Source of the DNA: Myotis daubentonii | Lineage: Eukaryota > Chordata > Mammalia > Chiroptera > Vespertilionidae | Reading direction: 5' to 3' | Assembly (NCBI RefSeq): GCF_963259705.1 | Contig: NC_081844.1 | Location: forward strand, 24,072,294 to 24,136,293 | Length of the DNA stretch: 64,000 nucleotides | The notes under the pieces: generated by a model | Seen by the model: only the letters and a program-made list of their open reading frames with translations | Databases searched by the model: none | What the model was told of the DNA's origin: nothing | Position numbers and translations under genes: made by a program | In this document: piece after piece, positions 13,721 to 24,299 of the stretch | How positions within the stretch are numbered: the stretch's first letter is position 1 | Layout of the letters: every line of letters begins with the position of its first letter

Positions 13721-16629
13721 CTAGTATCGGCCGACCTTGGCGTCCCCAATGGCACCCCAGACGTCAAAGACGAACTCATCAGGAAAGGCAAAGTCACCAA
13801 GCCGCTCATCCAGGGCCTCGGCCAGCTCGTCTGGATTCCTCTTGTCCTTCCCAAGCTCTACCATGGTGGCCGCTGGGGGTGGGGGAGCAGAATGCAGGTG
13901 GTCAGGGCAGACCCAGGCCACAGGACCTGGAAGCCTCCTCCCCCAGACTCCCACCCCTCCCAGATTCAAATGCCAAGCACTCACCCAACTCTGTGTCCCT
14001 GATGCCCATGTAACTCTCCAGCAGGTCATCTACTTTCTCAATTGCCTTCTCCTCAAAGGCCGAGGGCTGGAGGTGGGGTGGGAGGAGGGACAGGGGCATC
14101 ATAATCATGTAAACATAACTCTAATTGTATTTACTAAGTGCCAGGTCTCTTTTTGCCACTTTATCTATATTAACCCTCAGTTCATTCTCAGGACAACCCC
14201 GACATTATCAGTATTATTATCCCCCCATTTTACAGATAAGGAAACTAATAAGGCCAACAAGAAGGGTCCTAGAGCTGGGAGGAGGCAGAGGTGGGTTTGA
14301 ATCCAGTGCCTGGAGCCCCTCAGCTAACAGGTGATACTGCACCCTGTGAGTGTGCAGGGAAGGGGGCCCGGGGCCCAGCTGGAACACTCACCAGATCCTC
14401 TACAGTGGCAGGGCCCCGGGATCGGAGCCGGAGAGTCCCTCTGCCAGTGCCCAGCTGGGGGCCAGAGCCAGGACGGCCACCCCCTGAACGCATGCTGATC
14501 ATGTCTGTGGGCGACAGGGGAGGTGTGAGAGTGGGGGAAGCCAATTCCAGCATGTTCTGGACAGGAACCAAGACATCCTGGTCTTAGACACTCCCCTCTA
14601 CCTTCTCCAAGCTCCTGCAGGCTCCAGGGGCAGTGGGGGCTGAGGTGATCCCAGGAGGGCAGGATTCCTGACAGACTTGGCATGGGTGGGAGAGGGGCAG
14701 CCAGGGGCTGGGAATGGAAAAGGCTAAAAGGGACATTAAAGGGGATCACATCTCTCCCAGGGCCCAAGGGAAAGGAAGGGGATGGGGCCTTGATCTCTAG
14801 CTGCTCTCCCCAGGGTCATAGGGGGGAGGGAGGGAGGGGCATAATAGCTGCTGGGCCATGGACCAGCCCTAGCTGCTTGGGGAAGTGTTTCAGAGTCCCC
14901 CACCCCCACCTTAGGGGCCTGGAGCCCATTCCTGAGAGTTAGTGAAGCCAAACTGGAAAGTGTGGGGGGGCTGGCACAGGGCAGCCAAGCCTGGCTTATA
15001 GGGGCTGGGGGGGTTGGCGGAGCTGGCCAGGGATGGGGGCGCTTGGCTGGGCTAATGGCTCCTGGAAGCTGGATGCGGGGGCAACTTCCTCCTCGTCCCC
15101 ACCCTCCTCCCAGGCTGGGCGGAGGGCCAGCACCCCCTTCCCCAAGGCAAGGCGGAGCTGTCCCTCTTTCCAATTAGGCCTGCTGGGCGTGGGGCGCCAC
15201 CTCCTGGTGGTTCGTGGCACTGCAGCCCGGACCCAGGTATATTGGGTGGTCCAAGCAGCAGCTCCTCACCAAAAGCTTTGCGGGGCTCCGTGAGCTTCAG
15301 TGTGAAGGTGCGTCCTCGGGGCAGCTCCTTGAGCAGCCGGGCCACCTCGTAGTGCCGACAGCCCAGCAGGCTCTGCCCATTGATGGCCTCGATCATGTCG
15401 CCCACGTTAATGAGCTGGATGTGGTCAATGACGCTGCCCTCCTTGATGCGCTGAGGAGCGAGGAGCTGTCAGCCCTGTGGCTCCGCCCCCAGACCTATGG
15501 CCACCCTTCTCCTCCCCCCCAACTCCCCCCCCCCGCCCCCCCCCCCCACACAACCCTCAGGCACCTTGATGAAGGCGTAGCCGGCCCCGTTGTCCGTGAT
15601 AGTGAGGCCCAGCGCCTCCTCCGACTTGAACACCTCCACCTCCTTACGCTGCCCCTTGACATGGGCAAAGATGAAGTCCTCCAGCCCAATCTGGCCCCCC
15701 AGGAGCTTGTCCATGTCCACTTTGTGGGTGTTGAGGGTGCAGAACATCACCTGCAGAGGTAGGAGACACTTAGCTCTCACCTCCCTCCCTCGTCCTTTGA
15801 GGAAGAAGGAAAGAGATTCTGGAAAGGCCTGGGGGTCCCCACCCCAGTGCCTGACCACTCCAGGAGCCAGGGCAGGGCCCCACTGGGATGTCATCTCAGC
15901 AAGGGCTGAAATTTCTGTCCTGGCAAAAATCTCCCTGCCGGTTCCAGGGCACAGAGCCTGGCCCACGGTGGGTGCGTAGTACATGCTTGTGGAAAGCATG
16001 AAGGGCAGACACCCACCCAGCTACTGAGACCCCTGTGGCTACTTCGTGCTCAATCCCTCCTGTCCTCTTTCCTTGTGCCCAAGTCCTTGGGGTCAGGCCT
16101 CTCTATGCATCTGGAGAAGTGAATCTTGCACCGGACCTCCAGCCCCCACAATCCACTGGGGTGCAAGCCTCTCAATGCATGATGGGAATGCAGCATCCAG
16201 CCCTGGTCTCCAGTTGCCCATAATTCTGTGTGGCATAGGCCTCCGCATCTGCGGCTTTGGCACTGAGCCACAGTTCAGGACCAGAATGCACGTCCAGGCC
16301 TCCAGCCCACCGTCAGAACCCCGAGACTCCCTGATGTGTACCTCGGCAGCTGGCAGCCGGAAGGCCTCCGCGATCTTGCCATACAGCTCCTTGACATTGG
16401 TAAAGCCCTCGATGCGACCAGTGGGACTGCCGTGGGCCAGCTGGGTGTGGAACACAAGGCGGGGCCGCAGGGCCGGGGGAGGGGGAGGCAAGCCCATTTG
16501 GGGCCCCCCTACCCCACCTCCACCCAGGGGCCCCGGCTCCTCCACACCCAGCCCACCACGGCCTGGCTCAGCTTCTTCATTTTCCACCAGCGGTGGCGCC
16601 TTTTTCCGCCGCCCCAGTCCCAGTGGCAT
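13721..16629 (-). CDS. GIPC1: GAIP/RGS19-interacting protein C-terminus 1 (GIPC1), PDZ adaptor
   Basis: GIPC1 is a cytoplasmic adaptor linking PDZ-ligand receptors to myosin VI on endocytic vesicles. Six coding exons in gene order are 16629-16342, 15750-15565, 15450-15270, 14504-14392, 14066-13985 and 13872-13721 (TAG). Phases join to exactly 333 aa, the human length. The N-terminus (residues 1-60) is Gly/Pro-rich; the GH1 region follows; the PDZ domain at about 133-213 has the carboxylate-binding loop [15 protein letters not shown] and RIKEGS; the C-terminal GH2 myosin VI-binding region ends in DAKVGRY. The ATG exon extends upstream to an acceptor at 16662, with the first 33 bp noncoding, so the gene begins in a distant 5'UTR exon. 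Introns between coding exons are short (114-751 bp). All splice sites are canonical and no damage is visible. GIPC2/3 are excluded by the N-terminus and synteny. Confidence 0.97.
14107..14335 (-). repeat. MIR SINE in GIPC1 intron
   Basis: The TTTACTAAGTGCCAGG and CCCCATTTTACAGATAAGGAAACT words of the mammalian-wide MIR family appear in reverse orientation. It is an old, diverged copy between the last coding exons. Confidence 0.8.
15451..15564 (-). other. GIPC1: 114 bp GIPC1 intron with an extreme G-tract
   Basis: This is the shortest GIPC1 coding intron. On the gene strand it carries a nearly uninterrupted G run of about 25 nt (+ strand C run 15525-15547), starting roughly 16 nt after the donor. 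G-runs next to donors in small introns are known splicing enhancers; the role here is inferred. Confidence 0.8.
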
Positions 16630-16789
16630 GAGCAGCGGGAAGAGGGAGCACGCCCAGGAGATCTGCAGGGAGAGAAAGTGGGTTTAGGGCCTGCGCAGTG
16701 GCCCCAGGACATCGTTCCCCAACCTTAGCACCTACAGGCCCAATGACAGCGAACAGTTCAAATCCCTGGCCCCAGCACTTTCATACTCA

Positions 16790-17699
16790 TCCTATCTAAT
16801 AAAAGAGAAAAATGGTAATTGGCGTACGACGATACCCTTTTCATTGGCTAATCAGGGCTATATGCAAATTAACTGCCAACTAAGATTGGCAGTTAACTGC
16901 CAAGAAGATGGTGGTTAATTTGCATATGTAGGCACAATGCAGGGAGGTGAAAGGGAAAGCAGGAAGAAGCCCCCTGCCACTGACAGTGATCAGAAACCCA
17001 GGGGGGAGCTAAGAGCTGGGGGGCAGGGCAAAGGCGGCCCTGGGGCCGCCTTTGCCCTGACCCCAGCCATGATCGGAGAATCAGGTGCCTTTTCCGCCCT
17101 GGCCAGTGATAGCAGGAAGTAGGGGTGGAGCCAGCGATGGGAGCTGGGCACGGTCGAAGCTGGCAGTCCCGGGAGCTCGGGGTCCCTTGCCTGGGCCTAA
17201 AGCAGAGCCCACGATCGCGGGGCCGCTGCAGCTGTGGGTCCCTGCTGCCCGGGCCGGACGCCTAGGCCAGAGGCCTCAGGCCTGGTCAAGGGGCCGATCC
17301 GGTGATTGGTGATCGGAGGGTGATGAGGGTCAACTCCTCTGGCCAAGGCATCAGGCCTGAGTGGGGGGTGGAGCCGGGGATTGGGGGGATATGATGGTCC
17401 CCTTGCCCAGGCCTGAAGCCTGGGTCAGAGGCGTCAGGCTTGGGCAGGGGGTGGAGCAAGCGATCAGAGGGAGATGGGGGTCCCCTGCCCAGGCATGATT
17501 CCTGGGCCAGAGGCCTCAGGCCTGGGCGGGGGCCAGAGCCAGTGATGGGGGGAAATGAGGGTCCCCTGCCTAGGCCCGACGCCTCTGTCAGAGGCGTCAG
17601 GCCTGGGCAAGGGGCCGATCCTGCGATTGGAGGGTGATGGGGGTCAACGCCTGAGGGCTCCCAGTATGTGAGAGGGGGCAGGCTGGGCTGAGGGACACT

Positions 17700-17746
<47 letters not shown>

Positions 17747-17777
17747 AGTGCACGAATTTCGTGCACCGGGCCCCTAG
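16790..17777 (+). mobile_element. HeliBat-type non-autonomous Helitron
   Basis: The 5' end TCCTATCTAATAAAAGAG follows an A. The 3' palindrome GTGCACGAATTTCGTGCAC (17748-17766) is followed by CGGGCCC and CTAG, then T: the AT-target, TC...CTAG structure of Helitrons. Inside are about five ~80 bp G-rich tandem units (17270-17650) and a (CA)n run (about 17703-17744). No Rep/helicase is encoded, so it relied on an autonomous partner. Confidence 0.93.
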
Positions 17778-17880
17778 TATATAATAATAGCAACTACTAT
17801 CTATACAACCCCATGCTAACTGCTCCATGACCTTACTTAATTGTTACACTGCATCGTGATGTAGGGATCATATTATGTTA
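17778..17880 (-). repeat. MIR fragment hosting the second Helitron
   Basis: Reverse MIR remnant (TACAACCCCATGCTAACTGCTC...) continues at about 18963-19020 (CCCATTTAACGGATGAGAAAATGG). Its interior received the Helitron and then a MITE. Confidence 0.6.
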
Positions 17881-18730
17881 CTAGAGGCCTGGTGCACGAA
17901 ATTTATGCTGGGGGGTGGGGGAGGGGTCCCCTCAGCCCAGCCTGCACCCTCTTGCAATCCAGGACCTCTCGGACAGTCGGACATCCCTCTCGCAATCCAG
18001 GACCACTGGCTCCTAACTGCTCGCCTTCCTGATCGCCCTTAACAACTCTGTCTGCCTGACCCATCACCCCTAACCACTCTGCCTGCCTGCCCGATGCCCC
18101 TAACCACTCGCCTGCCTGCCTGATCACCCCTAACCACTCTGCCTGCCTACCTGATCACCCCTAACCACTCTGCCTGCCTGCCTGATGCCCCTAACCACTC
18201 GCCTGCCTGCCTGATCACCCCTAACCACTTGCCTGCCTGCCTGATCACCCCTAACCACTCTGCCTGCCTGCCTGATGCCCCTAACCACTTGCCTGCCTGC
18301 CTGATCACCCCTAACCACTTGCCTGCCTGCCTGATCACCCCTAACCACTCTGCCTGCCTACCTGATCACCCCTAACCACTCTGCCAACCTACCTGATCAC
18401 CCCTAACCACTTGCCTGCCTGCCTGATCACCCCTAACCACTCTGCCTGCCTACCTGATCACCCCTAACCACTTGCCTGCCTGCCTGATTGCCCCTAACTG
18501 CTCACCTGCCTACCTGATCGCCCCTAATCACTCTGCCTGCCTTCCTGATCACCCCTAACTGCTTGCCTGCCTGCCTGCCTGATCACTCCTAACTGCTTGC
18601 CTGCCTGCCTGCCTGCCTGATCGCTCCTAACTGCCTCTGCCCCTGCCGCTGCGGCTTCGTCTGAAAGGACGTCCAGAAGGTCGTTTGGCTGTCCGGTCTA
18701 ATTAGCATATTATACTTTTATTATTATAGA
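17881..18730 (-). mobile_element. HeliBat-type Helitron with a 30 bp minisatellite
   Basis: Reverse orientation: CTAG at 17881-17884 preceded by A, the TGCACGAAATTTATGC hairpin remnant, and the 5' end TCTATAATAATAAAAG read on the minus strand ending at 18730, followed by T. The interior (18050-18640) is about 19 units of roughly 28-31 bp built on CTGATCACCCCTAACCACT and TGCCTGCCTG. Minus-strand open frames in it are repeat artefacts. Confidence 0.92.
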
Positions 18731-18731
18731 T

Positions 18732-18954
18732 TAGTGGTTCTCAACCTTGGCTGCACATTAGAATCACCTGGGAATCTTTTTAGAATCCTGATTTCTGGGC
18801 CCCATCCTCTGGAAATTCTGTTTCTTTGTTATGGGGTGGGGGTCACAACATTAGTAACAAAGAAACAGAATTTCCGGAGGATAAGGCCCAGAAATCAGGA
18901 TTTTAAAAAGATTCCCAGGTGACTCTAATGTGCAGCCAAGGTTGAGAACCACTG
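18732..18954. mobile_element. Palindromic hAT MITE
   Basis: Its ends are (C/T)AGTGGTTCTCAACCTTGG and the reverse complement. Arms of about 100 bp pair with roughly 94% identity around a short GT-rich loop. The 8 bp duplication TTATAGAT lies at 18724-18731 and 18955-18962. It resembles MER5A-type hAT ends but is a near-perfect fold-back. Confidence 0.88.
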
Positions 18955-19024
18955 TTATAGATGATTACACCCATTTAACGGATGAGAAAATGGAGGCCCA
19001 GAGTGGTTAAATTCCTCTTTTCTA

Positions 19025-19431
19025 CTAGAGGCCCAGTGCACGAAATTCGTGCATGGGAGGGGGGAAGGGGTCCCTTAGCCTGGCCTGCACCCTTTCAAAA
19101 CCTGGGACCCCTCAGGGGATGTCCGACTGTCAGTTTAGGATCCCGCAGATGGGGCCTAAACCAGCAGTCAGACATCCCTCTCACAATCTGGGACTGCTGG
19201 CCCCTAACCACTCTGCCTGCCTGCCTGATCACCCCTAACTGCCTCTGCCTGCCTCCCTGATCCCCCTAACCGCCTCTGCCTCCCTGATCGCTCCTAACTG
19301 CTCGCCTGCCTGCTTGATTGCCCCTAACCGCTCGCTGGGGAGGGTGTGGCTGGCTGGGGGAGGAGGGGCCGTGGTCGTTCTGGTCTCTGGTTGTTCCACA
19401 GCTTCAGTTGCTGGGCTTTTATTATATAGGA
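19025..19431 (-). mobile_element. Short HeliBat-type Helitron
   Basis: CTAG is at 19025-19028 after an A, then the TGCACGAAATTCGTGCA palindrome. The minus-strand 5' end TCCTATATAATAAAAG ends at 19431, followed by T. It shares the same TGCCTGCCTG minisatellite as the 850 bp copy, with only a few units, so it looks like a deletion relative. Confidence 0.9.
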
Positions 19432-21059
19432 TCAGTCACAGTCATTAGTGCTATACAAAAAATGTCTGGCCCTCCCTTCAAAGCACATAGGCAGAGGCAC
19501 TTACAGACCCTTATGATTGGGCAGACATGTCACTAGTTCTGGACAGTGAGTTGTGAGAGGAAGTAACATGTGACATTTCTGAACTGAAGCATTTAATTAC
19601 TAGAGTGAGAGCCTCTGGAGACCTATCTCTCCCTGGCAGGGTGACCAGCCACAACTGAAATGGTGGTGGCTCCATCAGGCCAGGCCCTACGTGACTACAG
19701 TGAGTGGAACTTCCCAACAAGCTGCAATGGACACGGAGCAGGAATGAAAATTAAACCTTTGTGGAGTTTGACCACTAAGATTCTTGTTCAGCCACTAAGT
19801 TGTTTGTTCCTGAGGCACAACCTGTCAGGATTGATAGAATATTTTTCTTTCTTCTCTCCCCCCACTGTCTCTCTTACTCCCCTCTCCCTCCCATCAAACA
19901 ATATTTTTGGGGTATTTACAATAATCCATACACCATTTCAGATACTTCCTTCAATAAGCAGGTCCCTGGCTTGGGCCACCATGTGCAGTTACACAGTTAT
20001 TCACTGGGCAAAAGCACCAGACCCTGGTGTGGTGGTGTGTGTGCTCGGAGGAAGGGCTGCCTTTTCCTAGTTCACTCCTAGGTGCTATCCTGGCTAAATG
20101 GGGCCATGTTGTGCTGCCCAGAGGCATTCATTCAGAGGAGAGGTGTAGCTAATATAACTTCTAATAGTCCCATGAAGACAATCAAACAAGAACAGGTCTA
20201 TAAACAAGGTCAGGGAGGGCTTCTCTGAGCAGGTGAAGCTGAATCTGAGACTTGACTGATGGGAAGAAGCATCCACACGGGGATGTGAGGCAAGAACGTT
20301 CCAGGCAGAAGGCACAGCCAATACAGAGCCCCTGAAGTGCTGGGCGTGTCTGAGTAACAATAAGGAGGCCTATGTAGTTGGGACAGAGTGAGTAAGGGGG
20401 AGAACAGGAGGAGAAGAGGTAAGGAGGTGACAGGCATACATAGCAGGGCCTTGTGGGCTGCAGGAAGGACTTGGGCTTTTGCTCTGAGTGAGGCAGCAGC
20501 CATGGCGGGTTCTGAGGAGAATCACAGATCAACCAGAGACCAGTGGAGATGGAGCGGAGTAAGCAATGGGAGGGTATGGAGAAGGAAAGTAAAAGAGGTG
20601 ACGTTAGCTGACTGTGCAGGGCCTTATAGACTGGGAAAGAATTCAGATTTCATTCTTCAGTCACATGTCCAAAGTCACGGAGGCTGGCTGCATCCTCAGG
20701 TCTGACTCCCAAGCCCAAGGTAATAACCAAAAGCTGTCCCCTAAGCGGCGCTATTTTCCTGGGCCTCAGATGCCTGGTCTGCAGATGGGGACATTTTATC
20801 CCTGGCAGGTTGTGGTGAGGATCAAATGAAACCAAATTCTATTTTTCTGTGTAAAGACTTCCTTCCCTCCCTTCAGACCGCCTATTCTGGGAGCTGTCCT
20901 AGATTCAGCTGAGCCCAGTGGGCTGCACCCATCCTCATGCATCCATCATTCGTTCGTTCGTTCATTCATCTATTCTCCAACCCCTCCTCCAGTAGCACCT
21001 GGTCCAGCCCCATCATCACTCACCTAGACTAGTGCAGTTGCCTCCTCCAGGTTTTCCAG

Positions 21060-21545
21060 CTTCTACCCTTGCCCCCCACAGTCTCTTGTCAACACAGTAG
21101 CCAGAGTGATCCTGTAAAACATAAGCCATATCATATCTGTCCTCCGCTCTGAACCCTCCCAGGGCACCTAACTCAGAATAAAAGTCAATGTTCTCCCCTC
21201 AGCCCATGAGCCCCCAAATATCTGCCCACCCCCATTAACCTCCCTGCCCCCACCTCCTCCTACTCTCCCCCTCGCTCACTCCCTCCTGTTACATAGGCCT
21301 CATCCCAACACATTAGGCATAGTCCTGCCTCAGGGCCTTTGCCCTGGCTATGCTCCCTGGTATCCATATAAATCACTCTCACATCTTTCAGGTAGAAAAT
21401 ATATTTCATCCATTTAGCTTGTTCATTATCTGTGTTCTAAAAGGGCAGGGAATTCTGTCTTATTCATACCTATATTCTCAGTGCAGAGACCAGTGCCTGG
21501 CACATAGCAGATGCTCAATAAGTATTTGTTGAATGATTTATCCTA
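21060..21545 (+). repeat. L2 LINE 3' fragment
   Basis: L2 words in order: TCAGGGCCTTTGCCCTGGCT, AAAGGGCAGGGAATTCTGTC, GTGCCTGGCACATAGCAGATGCTCAATAA. 19.8-21.0 kb before it has further diverged, unassigned repeats. Confidence 0.75.
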
Positions 21546-21847
21546 ATATTCACCAGCCCACCAGATTCTATGCCTGGCTCTGGGGAGATAAAGAGGCACA
21601 GGAGTAGTCTCTGCCCTCAAGGGGGTCTTGTTCCCCAGCAAAAACACAGGTCCCACCTCTATGGTCCCCTTTCCCTTGCTTGTCAGCACCTGCCTGAGCA
21701 CAGGGCAGGCGCTTCATCTACCCATGGAGACAGGTATTGTATCTCTACCTTTTTGTGTGTGTTTTTTCCCCCACTCTCCTCATAATCAATGATGCTGAAT
21801 ACCTTTTAATACATTTATTAACCACTTCGATTTGCCTTTTTTGTTAC

Positions 21848-21976
21848 TTGCCTCCTGCACACCCCCTACTGTGGATATGCCCGTAACCAAGGTACATGCC
21901 CTTGACTGGAATCGAACCTGGGACCCTTCAGTCCTCAGACCAACGCTCTATCTACTGAGCCAAACCGGTTAGGGCA
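21848..21976 (-). mobile_element. Partial Ves SINE
   Basis: Reverse head half only (CTCCTGCACACCCCCTACTG to GAGCCAAACCGGTTAGGGC); the TC-rich tail is missing. Confidence 0.8.
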
Positions 21977-22004
21977 GTCTTTGCCCATTTAAAAATAATT
22001 ACAC

Positions 22005-22189
22005 AGCCCGGCTGGTATGGCTCAGTGGATTGAGCATCGTCCTATGCACCAACAGGTTATTGGTTCAATTCCCGGTCAGGGCACATGCACAGTCAGGGCA
22101 CATGCATGGGTTGCAGGCTCGATCCCCAGTGGGGGGCATGCAGGAGGGAGCTGATCAATGGTTTTCTCTCATCATTGATGTTTCTTTTC
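22005..22189 (+). mobile_element. Ves SINE with internal duplication, split by another Ves
   Basis: Forward head and body with a duplicated block (GTCAGGGCACATGCA occurs twice, about 22074-22105). Its 3' tail resumes at 22464-22530 after the reverse copy, with CATCATTGATGTTTCT on both sides. Confidence 0.82.
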
Positions 22190-22463
22190 TTTAAAAAAAA
22201 TATATTTCTTAAATGGAAGTAATTATGCAAAATAAAAGTAATTAATGACAAAAAAAAATATATTTCTTTATTGATTTCAGAGAGGAAGGGAGGAGAGATA
22301 GAAACATCAATGATGAGAGAGAATCATTGGTCGGCTACCTCCTGCATTCCCCCTACTGGGGATTAAGCCTGTAACCCAGGTATGTGTCCTTTGCTGGAAT
22401 CGAACCTGGGATCCTTCAGTCCGCAGGTTGATGCTCTATCCACTGAGCCAAGCCGGCCAGGGC
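22190..22463 (-). mobile_element. Ves SINE with extra sequence beyond its tail
   Basis: Reverse copy (head at 22463) inserted in the preceding Ves. Between its A-rich tail and the target duplication are about 40 bp of unique AT-rich DNA and a second A-rich tract, as expected of a short 3' transduction. Confidence 0.75.
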
Positions 22464-22718
22464 CATCATTGATGTTTCTATATCTCTTTCTCTCTCCCTT
22501 CCTCTCTGAAATCAATAACAATATATTTTAAAATAAATAAATAAAATAATAAACATATTTTAAAAAGTAAACAAATAAATAAAACTTTCTTCATGAAGCA
22601 TTAAAATAAATAAATAAATATTATTACACAGCTTGTCTTTTTTTCTTATTGATTTGTGGGAACTCTTTATATATTCTGGATACTAATGCTATATATATAT
22701 CCTTAATACTAGTCTTTT

Positions 22719-22931
22719 TAAAAAATATATATTTTATTGATTCTTTACTGAGAGGATGGGAGAGGGATAGTTAGAAACAACGATGAGAGAGAAACATCGA
22801 CCAGCTGCCTCCTGCATGCCCCCTACTGGGGATGAGCCCTCAACCAAGGTACATGCCCTTGACTGGAATCGAACCTGGGACCCTTCAGTCCGCAGGCCAA
22901 GGCTCCATCCACTGAACCAAACCGACCAGGG
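22719..22931 (-). mobile_element. Ves SINE with perfect 17 bp target duplication
   Basis: CTTAATACTAGTCTTTT flanks it at 22702-22718 and 22932-22948, indicating a recent L1-mediated insertion. Confidence 0.93.
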
Positions 22932-23043
22932 CTTAATACTAGTCTTTTATTGGTTACTTCATTGATAGTACCCATCATTGGATCTAAAACACAGTAGGCA
23001 CTAACTGAATATTTGACAAAAAATAAATTCTGAATGGATAAAC

Positions 23044-23492
23044 CAGTGGTCAGCAAACTCATTAGTCAACAGAGCCAAATATCAACAGTACGACAATTGA
23101 AATTTCTTTTGAGAGCCAAATTTTTTAAACTTAAACTGTATAGGTAGGTACATTGTTATTAACTTAATTAGGGTACTCCTAAGCTGGCCTTTGCTAAAAA
23201 CATCCTCAATCTGATTGAGGTACGCATGAATTGCTCGCCTCCCCCGCCTTGCGTATCCCGCAGCCCCCCTGCGCCATGTCTCCTGTCTTCCGACCAATCG
23301 ACACCCCCCATTTTTTCTAACGCCACTTCTTCAAAATACACTCGCCCAGGCCGAAAACCGACTTCTGCGCATGGGCCACGAAGTTTCAATCGCACTGTAC
23401 CTGCGTGCCCGCTGTGGTATTTTGTGGAAGAGCCATACTCAAGGGGCCAAAGAACCCCATGTGGCTCGCGAGCCGCGGTTTGCCGACCACTG
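23044..23492. mobile_element. hAT MITE (449 bp)
   Basis: Terminal inverted repeats CAGTGGTCAGCAAACT and GTTTGCCGACCACTG, with the perfect 8 bp duplication GGATAAAC at 23036-23043 and 23493-23500. The left third is AT-rich, the right GC-rich. No transposase is present. A shorter relative lies at 63415-63659. Confidence 0.9.
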
Positions 23493-23844
23493 GGATAAAC
23501 CATTACTGTCTCAAGTTATTTCATTACACTCAATGATTAAAAACAAAAATACTCATCATCACCTCCTCTGATTCCCCTCCATACACTGGAAGGCAGAATG
23601 CTAAGGGCTTGAGTCTGAAATCTGGCCTCCCCACTTCATAGCTGTGTGGCCTGGGGCAAGTATCTCAAGCTCTCTGAGTTCTAAGGAAACCCTACATGTG
23701 CCAGGAACAGTTCCTGGAACACACTATAAATGCTGGTGAATAGCCTCAACCTCCTTATTCTTTTTGCCCACAGTCACTACCCTGGTTCAGGATGGCTGCG
23801 TGTCCTCATCTGTGAGGTGGGTGGCTAATGACTTTGCCTTCCAA

Positions 23845-24060
23845 GACAGAAGAGGCAGGGTGGCCTGGGTTCAAATCCCACCTTTGCCACTTACCAGCTG
23901 TGTAGCCGTAGGCAAGTCACTTCACTTGAAGGGGCCTCAGTTTCATCTGAAAAATGAACGGAATTCCTGTCTCTGAATGCTTGTGGGATTCAGAGAGATT
24001 ATGCATGTAACCTGCTTAGCACTTTCCCTGACATTCAATTTAAGGAAGCTGTTATTATTA
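23845..24060 (+). repeat. MIR SINE
   Basis: GGGTTCAAATCCCACCTTTGCCACTTACCAGCTGTG and following MIR words in forward orientation. Confidence 0.8.
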
Positions 24061-24299
24061 CTGTCGTTATCATACTGCCTCCTCCCTTGCCTTGCCCAGG
24101 AACATTCCAGTCCTCTCTGCCTGCCAGGGCCTACTCTAGGCCACCTCCTCCAGGCAGCCTCCCAAGTTTGCCCCACCATCTTAGAATTGCCCCTAGGGTC
24201 CAGACGGCTTAGGCCCATGAACTTAATTACATGTTGCCCTGGCAGAACTCTTGTCTTCCAGTCTTAGGCTGTTATTTAACTCCATGTCTCTATTTTAAA

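Noticed and set aside
18050..18640. CRISPR-like or coding repeat array
   Set aside because: Units lack unique spacers, it is in a mammal, and both ends are Helitron termini; the encoded Gln/Arg repeats are artefacts.
18732..18954. Plain MER5A relic
   Set aside because: Ends fit, but the element is a near-perfect palindrome and sits on a bat-specific Helitron boundary, so it cannot be a pre-bat insertion at this site.
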